A stretch of 11,229 bases of DNA, taken from assembly GCA_002395905.1 (NCBI GenBank), contig DGVK01000169.1, positions 5,499 to 16,727 of the forward strand. Direction: 5' to 3'. Positions 1 through 7,622 of this stretch are shown one piece after another. The stretch is from Verrucomicrobia bacterium UBA4286 (GTDB lineage: Bacteria > Verrucomicrobiota > Kiritimatiellia > RFP12 > UBA1067). Every line of letters starts with the position of its first letter. Position 1 is the first letter of the stretch. A program made the position numbers and the translations under genes. The notes beneath the pieces were generated by a model that was not told the DNA's origin, ran no database searches, and worked only from the letters and a program-made list of their open reading frames with translations.

Positions 1-1
1 A

Positions 2-3000
2 GTGCCGGAGCGTCTTTTCGACGGTGCGCCGCACGTGCGCGTCATCCCATGCGAGGTGCTTCCCGCCGGGCCGGACGCCAAGCCGGAGAACGACACGGCC
101 GTCGGGCTTGGCGGGCCTGAGATAGCCGACCGCCGTCTTGTTCGGCTAAAGTTCGACCTCTCGGACTGCGCCGGGCTGATGCTCGACAAGGTTGGCATCG
201 CCGTCTACTGGGAGAGCGATCCCGACGGCAAGAGCTGGAAGAACGGCAGGGGGCAGCTTTCGGTGTTTTCCAAGCTCACTGCGGATGCCGCGCGCGCAGT
301 CGGCAGGCATCGCACGGAGCTGTGGGCGCACGCCAACGGCGGTGTGTTCCCGGCAAACGACATTGTCGCAATCCGCTTCGGCGACGAATGCTTCAACCTG
401 ACCGGCTGGCTGGACTGCGCCGCCGCGAGCTTCCCGGTCTGGGGCTTTTCGGAAAGCGGACGCGCCGCGTTCGCCGCCGCCGCGCCGGGACTCGTCCAGC
501 CGCGCACGTGGGGTTATCCGGAAATCTACGGTGCGGCGGCGTACGGCCACGCGCTCTACGAGTTCCACAAGGGCTGCGCGAACATCGCGCGTTCGTTCGT
601 TGAGGGCGTGCGCTCGGTGTCGCCGACCATGAAGGTGTTTCGCAACACGACGCGCGGCGACGCATGGAGCGAGCAGAACGACCACGACGGCTCCGGACAG
701 GAACTGCTGTCGCGGGAGTTTGACTTCATCCATCTCGACCCCTACCCGGTCGCCAAGACGTACCTCGATGACCGCATCCCGTTCGACATGGGCTACATGA
801 GCGGTTTCGCGCGACGCTTCGGCAAGCCAATCATTCCGTGGATGCAGGGCCACTCGTACGCCCCGAGCGGACTTGGCGATATCACGCCTGACGACATGAA
901 ACGCATGTGGGCGCAGCACCAGCAGTTCGCGCCGGACGGGATGATGTGGCTTGGCTTCGATCTGAAGCCCGGCAAGGGCGACTGCGAGATGACCTTCCCG
1001 AAAACCTCTCCGAAGAGCTGGGCTTACGCGAAGGAGCTGTTCGCGGAAGTCCACGCTGCGCCGCCGACCTCCAGGCCGGTCGCGACGCTAGCCGTGCTGC
1101 GTCCGTACTCATCTCGCGCCATTTGCTGCGCACAGGGCGCCTGGGCGGGCTGGCGAAACCCCGCCGACCGCATCCTCATGGAATACGTCAAGGCATGGAG
1201 CCTCGACAACGGGCTTTTCTACGACGTGTTCGAACTGCCGCCGAAGATGGGCGCGGCGGAACGCGCAGCGCTCGCAAGGGAACTGAAGAAGTATCCGCAT
1301 GTCGTCTCGACGAGGCCCTATCCCGGAGCCCGCATCATAGGAGAGGGCACCGAAGGCACGGTGATGAAGTCGGCGGAGATTTCCGCGCTCAGGAAGACGT
1401 TCGCGGCGGAGATCGCAGAGCTGAAGGCGCGGGAGGCGATTCGGTTCGATGTCCGCGACTTTGGCGCGAAGGGCGATGGCGTTGCCAAGGACACTGCCGC
1501 CGTGCAGAAGGCGATTGACGCGGCGAGCGCTGCGGGCGGCGGCGAGGTGCTGATGCCGAGGGGAACGTATCTCTGCGGTTCTTTGTTCCTCAAGAGCGGC
1601 GTGGATTTCCATCTGGCGGAGGGTGCGGTGCTGAAGGGGAGCCCAGACCACGAGGACTACAACACCGAGGATATCTGCCAGCAGAACATCGGCTTCGGAC
1701 GGCTTGGGCGCGGCGACAACACGAGCGGCGGACATCTCGTCAACTGCATAGAGCAGCAGAATGTCACGTTGCGCGGCCCGGGCAGGATCGAGGGCAACGT
1801 CGGCGCGTTCCTGAAAATGCCCGACGGCACGCATCCCGAGAACAAGCTCAAGATTCCGTGGAGACCGGCGCAGATGGTGTGGTTCGTTGAGTCGCGCAAC
1901 ATCGCAATCCGAGACATCGAGCTCGCCGACTCGCCGTACTGGAGCTGCTTCGTCTATGGCTGCGAGAACGTGACGGTCGAGCGCGCCAATATCCACACGG
2001 TGCGCAAGCCGCACACATACAACGGCGACGGGCTGGACATCGATTCGTCGCGCCATGTCCGGGTGACGGGCTGCAACATCTCGACCGCCGACGATGCCAT
2101 CACGCTCCGCGCCGACGGAAGGCGGCTCAAGCACGACGGCGACTGCGCGGATGTCGTTGTTGAGGACTGCACTTTTTCATCTGACTGCAACGCCATCCGC
2201 GTAGGCGTCGGCAACGGCGTTGTCCGCGACTGCTCGTTCAGGAACATCAAGATCGTCAATACGCGATATGCCGTGAACGCGGTTGGCGCCTGGTCGGTAC
2301 CAGCGCCCGGGGTCGATATACGCAACATCTCGTTCGAGGACATGGAGATCGAGGCGAAGGGCTTCTGCAAGTTCTACTACAAGGTCGCGACGGAAAGCGT
2401 GTTCGACGGAATCTCGTTCAGGCATGTGCGCGGCAAGGTGCGCGAGCCTTCCATATTCGACGACACGCCCGAGCGTCCGTTCCGCAATCTGCGCTTCGAG
2501 GACGTAAAGCTTGACGGCGAGACGTCCGATCGTGTCCTGTCCGCCTCTGCGCTGCATCCTGTTGCGTCGTTTGCCGAAGCCAAGCCTGTCTGGATTGCGG
2601 GCGAAGAGCGGGCGACGAACTCCTTCTGTGCGATACGCTGCCATTTCAACGGCGATTCCGGTGCGGCGGCTCTGCGCGTGACCGCCGCCTACGACTACAG
2701 GGTGCGGCTCAACGGTCGCTTTGTCGGCTTTGGCCCCGTTCGAGCGCCAGAGGGCGTGTTTCGCATAGACGAATGGAAACTGGACGCGCAGAAGGGCGAC
2801 AACGTGGTTGAAATAGAGTCTGCGGGGTACAACTGCAACAGCTACTATTTCGTCAATCAGCCGGCGTTCGTCCAGGCAGAGGTGCTGGTGGGCGGGAAAG
2901 TCGTCGCCGCGACAGGATCGGGCGACGCATTCGAGGCTTTTGACGCAGGGCGCGTCCGAAAGGTGCCGCGTTTCTCGGGACAGCGCACGTTCATTGATTC

Positions 3001-6000
3001 ATGGCGTGTCGGGGACGGGAGGGATCCCGTCCTTCGTTGTCTGGCGGTGCAGCCGATGAAAAGATATGAGCCGAGGCCGATTCCCTATCCTGATTTTGCC
3101 GTGAACAGGTCGTTCCACCCCATCCGAAAGGAGCGACTCGCGAAAGATCCGTCACGCAAGGTTGTTCGTCAGGACTTCATCGAGCCTACTTCCGATCCGG
3201 TTCGTACGCAGTTTTCTCCCGATGAACTTGAGGCGAATCCCTATTACGAGTTGCAGGGCTTCGAAAGGACACGCATTGACGGCGATGCCGGAACGCTTGC
3301 ATCCGGCGAGTCCGCCACATTCGAGGGCGACCGCAACGCATCCGGATTCATAGGCCTGAAGGTGCGGACGACAGGGCCGTGCCGCATCGTTGTCTCGTGG
3401 GACGAGATTCTTGGAAAGGACGGAGCGCTGGACTTCTCGCGCCTCGATTGTGCGGCGGTTGCGGAATGGCGCATCGCATCGGCGGGGGAATACGAGCTTG
3501 AGACGTTCGAGCCGTATGCGGCCAAGTACATCGACGTTGCCGTCATAGAGGGCAAGGCCGCAGTCGATTCGGTGTGGGTGCGGACGTACGTGTCGCCTCT
3601 TGCGGACCATGCCTCGTTCCGTGCGTCCGACCCTGCGCTTGAGCGCATCTTCCTGGCGGCGCGGGAGTCGTACAGGGCGAACGCGGTGGACGGCTTTACC
3701 GACTGTCCGACGCGGGAACGCGCCTATTGGACCGGCGACACGTTCTTCACCGGACGCGCCTCCGCTTGGCTAAGCGGCGACGGCTCTGTGGAGAAGACGT
3801 TCCTCTCTAACTTCCTGCTGGCAGACGGATTTGATTGGTCTCTTTACAACTCCAAGGGCATCAGCATGGACGGCGCGATTCCGGCCCTCTATCCCGGCGG
3901 GATATTCTGGGACAACTTCATCCCCAACTACATGATGTGGACGGTCATGCAGCTTGAGGAGCACGTCGCCCGCTATGGCGACAGGGATTTTGCGGATAGA
4001 TGCAAGCCTTCGGTTCTTGGCATCGTGCGCTTTCTGCAGAAGTTCAGAAACACCGACGGTCTTCTTGAAAAGCTTCCCGGCTGGGTGTTCGTGGAATGGT
4101 CGAAGGCCAACGAGCTCGTGCAGGACGTGAACTACCCGTCAAACATGATGTATGCGCGGATGCTCGAAGCCTGCGCAAACCTGTATCAGATGCCGGAACT
4201 GGCGGCAGAGGCGCGGAAGGTTCGGGCGGAAGTGGTGCGCCAGAGCTGGAACGGCGAATGGTTCTGCGACAACGCTGTCAGGCAGCCGGACGGATCGCTG
4301 AAGCTGTCGGGCGAATGCACAGAGACATGCCAGTACTGCGCGTTCTTCTTCGGCACGGCTACGCCAGAGAGCCATCCGGCGCTCTGGAAGCGCATGCTGG
4401 ACGAATTTGGCCCGGACCGCGTCGCTAAAGGCGTCCACAAGCGCATATGGCCGGCGAACTTCATCTTCGGCACCTGCGAGCGGCTTGAACTTCTGTCCCG
4501 TGCCGGACGTTCGCGGCAGATTCTCGAAGAGACGCGGGACTGGTTCCTGACAATGGCAGACCGCACAGGTACATTGTGGGAGCATCTTGACGCGCGGGCA
4601 AGCTGCTGCCATGGTTTCGCCTCCATCGCAAGCGAATACCTTTTCCGGGATGTCCTAGGTGTCCGTGAGATAGACAGAAAGGCCAAGGCCATCCGCGTCA
4701 GTCCGTCGGCGGACATTCCACTTGAGTGGTGCGAGGGGACGTTGCCTCTGTCGCGCGACGAGGTTGCAACCGTGAAGTGGCGCAGGGTCGGCGAAGACCT
4801 GAAGGTGGACGTGAAGTTGCCCGCCGGATGGACGAGGAAGGGCGCGGCGTTCATCTCGCCGCAGGAAAAAGGCGAGAAAGGCGCGGCGGCTGTGTTCGAG
4901 CGGCGGTTCGTGAACGAGAAGGCCGTCCGCCGTGCGACGTGGTCCGTTACGGGGCAGGGCGTGTTTGAGGCGTACGCCAACGGGCGGAGGGTAGGCGACG
5001 ACTTCCTGAAGCCCGGCGCGACGGAATGCGGCAAGTGCCGCCACGTTTATTCGTATGACGTCACCGACATGATGAACCTTCGCGCGGGGGCGACCAACAT
5101 CCTCTCTGCGACGGTTTCGCCAGGCTGGTGGTGCGACCAGATGATGAGGGTGGTTGGGGGCGAGAAGGCGCATTGGCAGCTCGGCAAGGATGTTGCGTTT
5201 CGCGGCGAACTGGAACTGGAGTCGGACGACGGCACGGTGCGGAAGGTCGATACCGACGAGAGCTGGTCTGCGGCGTACACGGGTCCCCTTGTCGCGGCCG
5301 GAATATATGAAGGCGAGACATACGACGCGCAGCGTGGCGTGGAAGGGCTTGCGCCCGTCAGGGTAAACACGGAGTTCACGGGGGAGCTCCGGCCGGCGGC
5401 GGCGAAGGTGGCGCTGCGCAGGGACCTAGAGCTCGCGCCGCGCGAAATGTACGTGGTGCGCGGCGCGGCCGGCGCGACTGCGGATGCGTTCGGCCGCGCC
5501 AATGTCGTACGCCGTTATGCGGACGGAGAGACTGTCCGCCTTGCGCCCGGCGAGATGCTTGTAGTGGACTTTGGGCAGAACTGCTCCGCCGTGCCGTCGT
5601 TCGACGTGACGGGGACGGCCGGGACGGAGCTTGAGCTGCGCGCCTCCGAAATGCTGAACGAGGCGAACGGCGAGAAGTCGCGCGGCAACGACGGCCCTGC
5701 GGGAACGCCGTATCTCGCGGCCCTGCGCGGCGCATACGCGGGGATCCGATACACGCTGAAGGAAGGCTCGCAGTCGTACATGCCGCGGTACACGTACTTC
5801 GGATATCGCTACGTCGGCGTGACGGTCACGAGGCCGGTCGAATTCGCCCGCTGGCGCTCCACGCCCGTCTCGTCAGTCACGAGGGAAATGGAGCGGGGAA
5901 GCATCGTCACAGGGGACGCCCGGGTGAACAAGCTCGTCGGCAACATCCGCTGGGGGATGCTCTCCAACTATCTTTCGTCGCCGACGGACTGTCCCCAGCG

Positions 6001-7252
6001 CGACGAACGCCTTGGCTGGACGGCGGACACGCAGGTGTTCATGAACAGCGCGGCGTATCTCGCCGACACGCGGGTGTTCCTTGGCAAGTACCTTGCGGAC
6101 CTCCGCGACGCGCAGATGGGCAATGGATGCTACAAGTGCTTCGCGCCGAACGTGCGGTACACCGCCCATCCTCCTTGGGCGAGCGCGGGCTGGACGGACG
6201 CCGGTGTGATCATTCCATACCGCCTCTGGAAATGGTACGGCGAGCGCAGGTTCGTGGACGAGTCGTGGGATTCGATGTCGCGCTACATGAAGTTCCTTGA
6301 GAGCGACGCGGAGCCGTACCGCATCAACCACGGCGACTGGCTGGCGTTCGAGCACCACAAGAAGCTGGAGGACGACCTTTCCGGCGACCACATGGACAAG
6401 CGCCAGGTGAAAGTGCTCAATGCCTACTTCCGCGTCTGGATGGCGATGCTCATGCGCGAGATGGCGGCTGCGACGGGGCGCGAAGAGGCGGAGCGGCACT
6501 ATGCGGAGGAGGAGACGAAGCTGCGCAGCGCGTTTGCTGCGGCGTACATGGGGGCGGACGGGACGATAAAGGACGAATACAAGGGGCAGTGCAACGACCT
6601 CTATATGCTGAAGCTAGGACTTTGCGGCAATGCCGCCGCAGTGGAGGCGACGAAACGGGACCTCGTGGAAAACATAAAGTCGCATGGCAACCGCCTCCAG
6701 ACAGGTTTCCTCGGCACGGCTGTTCTGCTGCCAGTCCTGACGTTCGACGTGGGCGCGCCGGAACTCGCGTATTCCCTTCTGCTGCAGGACGCGTTTCCGT
6801 CGTGGCTGTATTCTGTGGATCAGGGCGCGACGACGGTGTGGGAGCGCTGGAACGGATACACGAAGGAGAAGGGCTTTGGTCCGGTGGGCATGAACAGCTT
6901 CAATCACTACGCATACGGATGCGTTCTTGAGTGGCTGTTCTCGGCGGCGGCGGGAATCCGCCCCGATCCCGAGCAGGGCGGATGGAGGCGATTTCTCCTC
7001 AAGCCGCATCCCGACCGCAGGCTCGGTTCATGCTCCGCTTCGTACCGCACGGATTTTGGCACGATACTGAGTGAGTGGCGATATGGCGGCGACGGGAGTC
7101 TCAAGTGGAAGTTCACCGTCCCGACGGGAAGTACGGCGACAGTGACCTGGATTGACGGTTCGACGCGCGAGTATACGCCGGGAGACTACGAGCTGGTTTC
7201 GCGGCAAGGTGCAGGCCGGGAAAGTCGTGCAATCCACGGCGATTGCAGATAG
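2..7252 (+). CDS. Giant multimodular pectin-degrading glycoside hydrolase (unassigned TIM-like region + GH28 + two GH78), 5'-partial
   Basis: The frame is open from the window edge to TAG at 7250-7252, so the true start and any signal peptide lie upstream. Numbering is from the first visible codon. Residues 1-479 look like a beta-sandwich plus TIM-barrel glycosidase of unknown family. Residues 480-840 form a GH28 right-handed beta-helix, opening with the typical FDVRDFGAKGDG. Its NGDG (D676) and ADD (D697, D698) match the three catalytic Asp of polygalacturonases, with the same 21-residue spacing. Residues 850-1620 are a first GH78 alpha-L-rhamnosidase (TDCPTRER with E1239, D1246; TLWEH E1527; H1537). 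Residues 1627-2390 are a second (TDCPQRDER with E2002, D2009; WERW E2281; NHY H2302). Both GH78 modules keep the acid, base and histidine known from this family. The likely role is stripping rhamnose and galacturonate from rhamnogalacturonan. Junctions lack obvious linkers. Domain calls for GH28 and GH78 are firm; the substrate is inferred. Confidence 0.9.
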   Translation: MPERLFDGAPHVRVIPCEVLPAGPDAKPENDTAVGLGGPEIADRRLVRLKFDLSDCAGLMLDKVGIAVYWESDPDGKSWKNGRGQLSVFSKLTADAARAVGRHRTELWAHANGGVFPANDIVAIRFGDECFNLTGWLDCAAASFPVWGFSESGRAAFAAAAPGLVQPRTWGYPEIYGAAAYGHALYEFHKGCANIARSFVEGVRSVSPTMKVFRNTTRGDAWSEQNDHDGSGQELLSREFDFIHLDPYPVAKTYLDDRIPFDMGYMSGFARRFGKPIIPWMQGHSYAPSGLGDITPDDMKRMWAQHQQFAPDGMMWLGFDLKPGKGDCEMTFPKTSPKSWAYAKELFAEVHAAPPTSRPVATLAVLRPYSSRAICCAQGAWAGWRNPADRILMEYVKAWSLDNGLFYDVFELPPKMGAAERAALARELKKYPHVVSTRPYPGARIIGEGTEGTVMKSAEISALRKTFAAEIAELKAREAIRFDVRDFGAKGDGVAKDTAAVQKAIDAASAAGGGEVLMPRGTYLCGSLFLKSGVDFHLAEGAVLKGSPDHEDYNTEDICQQNIGFGRLGRGDNTSGGHLVNCIEQQNVTLRGPGRIEGNVGAFLKMPDGTHPENKLKIPWRPAQMVWFVESRNIAIRDIELADSPYWSCFVYGCENVTVERANIHTVRKPHTYNGDGLDIDSSRHVRVTGCNISTADDAITLRADGRRLKHDGDCADVVVEDCTFSSDCNAIRVGVGNGVVRDCSFRNIKIVNTRYAVNAVGAWSVPAPGVDIRNISFEDMEIEAKGFCKFYYKVATESVFDGISFRHVRGKVREPSIFDDTPERPFRNLRFEDVKLDGETSDRVLSASALHPVASFAEAKPVWIAGEERATNSFCAIRCHFNGDSGAAALRVTAAYDYRVRLNGRFVGFGPVRAPEGVFRIDEWKLDAQKGDNVVEIESAGYNCNSYYFVNQPAFVQAEVLVGGKVVAATGSGDAFEAFDAGRVRKVPRFSGQRTFIDSWRVGDGRDPVLRCLAVQPMKRYEPRPIPYPDFAVNRSFHPIRKERLAKDPSRKVVRQDFIEPTSDPVRTQFSPDELEANPYYELQGFERTRIDGDAGTLASGESATFEGDRNASGFIGLKVRTTGPCRIVVSWDEILGKDGALDFSRLDCAAVAEWRIASAGEYELETFEPYAAKYIDVAVIEGKAAVDSVWVRTYVSPLADHASFRASDPALERIFLAARESYRANAVDGFTDCPTRERAYWTGDTFFTGRASAWLSGDGSVEKTFLSNFLLADGFDWSLYNSKGISMDGAIPALYPGGIFWDNFIPNYMMWTVMQLEEHVARYGDRDFADRCKPSVLGIVRFLQKFRNTDGLLEKLPGWVFVEWSKANELVQDVNYPSNMMYARMLEACANLYQMPELAAEARKVRAEVVRQSWNGEWFCDNAVRQPDGSLKLSGECTETCQYCAFFFGTATPESHPALWKRMLDEFGPDRVAKGVHKRIWPANFIFGTCERLELLSRAGRSRQILEETRDWFLTMADRTGTLWEHLDARASCCHGFASIASEYLFRDVLGVREIDRKAKAIRVSPSADIPLEWCEGTLPLSRDEVATVKWRRVGEDLKVDVKLPAGWTRKGAAFISPQEKGEKGAAAVFERRFVNEKAVRRATWSVTGQGVFEAYANGRRVGDDFLKPGATECGKCRHVYSYDVTDMMNLRAGATNILSATVSPGWWCDQMMRVVGGEKAHWQLGKDVAFRGELELESDDGTVRKVDTDESWSAAYTGPLVAAGIYEGETYDAQRGVEGLAPVRVNTEFTGELRPAAAKVALRRDLELAPREMYVVRGAAGATADAFGRANVVRRYADGETVRLAPGEMLVVDFGQNCSAVPSFDVTGTAGTELELRASEMLNEANGEKSRGNDGPAGTPYLAALRGAYAGIRYTLKEGSQSYMPRYTYFGYRYVGVTVTRPVEFARWRSTPVSSVTREMERGSIVTGDARVNKLVGNIRWGMLSNYLSSPTDCPQRDERLGWTADTQVFMNSAAYLADTRVFLGKYLADLRDAQMGNGCYKCFAPNVRYTAHPPWASAGWTDAGVIIPYRLWKWYGERRFVDESWDSMSRYMKFLESDAEPYRINHGDWLAFEHHKKLEDDLSGDHMDKRQVKVLNAYFRVWMAMLMREMAAATGREEAERHYAEEETKLRSAFAAAYMGADGTIKDEYKGQCNDLYMLKLGLCGNAAAVEATKRDLVENIKSHGNRLQTGFLGTAVLLPVLTFDVGAPELAYSLLLQDAFPSWLYSVDQGATTVWERWNGYTKEKGFGPVGMNSFNHYAYGCVLEWLFSAAAGIRPDPEQGGWRRFLLKPHPDRRLGSCSASYRTDFGTILSEWRYGGDGSLKWKFTVPTGSTATVTWIDGSTREYTPGDYELVSRQGAGRESRAIHGDCR

Positions 7253-7333
7253 GGAAACTGCGGGGACCCCGTCAGGCCCTTGAAAAACGGGTTTTCGCGA
7301 TCAGGTGGGGACAGAATTTTTGTGAGCGCAGCT

Positions 7334-7390
7334 GGGGACAGGCACTCTTTCCCGCCCGCTCTCCCTGAGAAATAACTAGTGCCTGCCCCC
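7334..7390. repeat. Inverted repeat GGGGACAGGCACT / AGTGCCTGCCCCC
   Basis: The arm GGGGACAGGCACT (7334-7346) is matched by AGTGCCTGCCCCC (7378-7390) with one mismatch, which would be a G-U pair in RNA, around a 31-nt spacer. A further TGGGGACA lies at 7306-7313. From memory, words of this kind often flank REP-associated tyrosine (Y1/IS200-like) transposases in PVC and other genomes. No such transposase is present here, so this would be a solitary repeat or remnant. The inverted repeat is seen directly; the family link is a guess. Confidence 0.5.
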
Positions 7391-7424
7391 GCGTTCTCTG
7401 TGCCGCACGCGAGCCGCAGGAATT

Positions 7425-7433
7425 TGGTATACT
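7425..7433 (+). promoter_or_regulatory. Possible extended -10 promoter (TGGTATACT)
   Basis: TG-N-TATACT matches the extended -10 consensus, and there is no recognisable -35 at 16-18 nt upstream. It lies just outside the left end of the IS. Before the insertion it would have pointed toward the phosphodiesterase gene now at 9012. Today it would drive read-through transcription into the IS. Confidence 0.3.
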
Positions 7434-7454
7434 ATGCAGTGATGTTCAGCGCGA

Positions 7455-7461
7455 TGCACCG
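7455..7461. repeat. Target site duplication, left copy (TGCACCG)
   Basis: The 7-bp word TGCACCG directly abuts the left terminal inverted repeat and is repeated exactly at 8954-8960 next to the right terminal repeat. This is the footprint expected from a DDE transposase insertion. Confidence 0.75.
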
Positions 7462-7476
7462 CACCCTTATCCCGGA
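7462..7476 (+). repeat. IS left terminal inverted repeat
   Basis: CACCCTTATCCCGGA is identical over 15 bp to the reverse complement of 8939-8953. The same word occurs a third time at 11175-11189. Confidence 0.8.
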
Positions 7477-7490
7477 AATTTCCGGGATAA
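7467..7490. repeat. Perfect 24-bp palindrome at the IS left end
   Basis: The stretch is built of TTATCCCGGAAA followed by its exact reverse complement. It overlaps most of the left terminal repeat. A further TTATCCC at 7492-7498 makes a second, overlapping inverted pair with GGGATAA (7484-7490). It could be a transposase or regulator binding site, or a cruciform/hairpin. The right end lacks the second half, so the two ends of the element are asymmetric. Confidence 0.75.
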
Positions 7491-7558
7491 ATTATCCCAG
7501 ATATTCACCATGGCCAATAAAATCAGGGGAAAATAAATCTTCGGGACGGCGGAAAAGG

Positions 7559-7622
7559 CGGGGAGACTTTTTCCAGAATACGCTATAATAGCGCTGCAAA
7601 CATCAGGAAAGGAGTCTCCCCG
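7559..7622 (+). promoter_or_regulatory. Fold-back stem-loop sequestering the transposase RBS and start
   Basis: The left arm 7559-7572 (CGGGGAGACTTTTT) pairs with 7609-7622 (AAGGAGTCTCCCCG). There are 10 contiguous Watson-Crick pairs, then two G-U and two A-U pairs in RNA. The right arm contains the Shine-Dalgarno core (AAAGGAG, 7608-7614) and the first base of the GTG start. The element's own -10 box (7584-7589) sits in the loop. Only transcripts entering from outside would therefore contain both arms and be silenced. This mirrors the known protection of IS10 and IS50 against external promoters. Confidence 0.7.
7584..7589 (+). promoter_or_regulatory. Transposase promoter, -10 box TATAAT
   Basis: A perfect TATAAT, centred in the inverted repeat CGCTAT-A-ATAGCG (7581-7593). 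No good -35 is visible about 17 nt upstream (GGGAGA), so the promoter may be weak or need an activator, as is common for transposases. A start near 7596 would leave the left arm of the fold-back out of the transcript and give a leader of about 26 nt with an open RBS. Confidence 0.5.

Larger units (their letters stand above)
7253..7461. other. Non-coding gap between the hydrolase gene and the IS
   Basis: About 210 bases without a credible gene. It contains a run of related GGGGACA words (7307-7313, 7334-7340), an inverted repeat (7334-7346 with 7378-7390) and a possible extended -10 element near 7425. No convincing terminator follows the hydrolase stop. The only candidates are a tight CGGGG-A-CCCCG palindrome (7261-7271) and a weak AT stem (7282-7286 with 7292-7296). 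Confidence 0.6.

Noticed and set aside
1109..2134. 341-codon open frame on the - strand in the hydrolase gene
   Set aside because: It lies opposite well-conserved GH28 sequence and has no domain of its own.
7261..7271. CGGGG-A-CCCCG palindrome after the hydrolase stop as a terminator
   Set aside because: The one-base loop cannot form a normal hairpin and no T-tract follows.
7379..7588. 69-codon + strand frame across the IS left end
   Set aside because: It runs through the inverted repeat, the IS border, the palindrome and the transposase promoter region. It has no RBS or domain.
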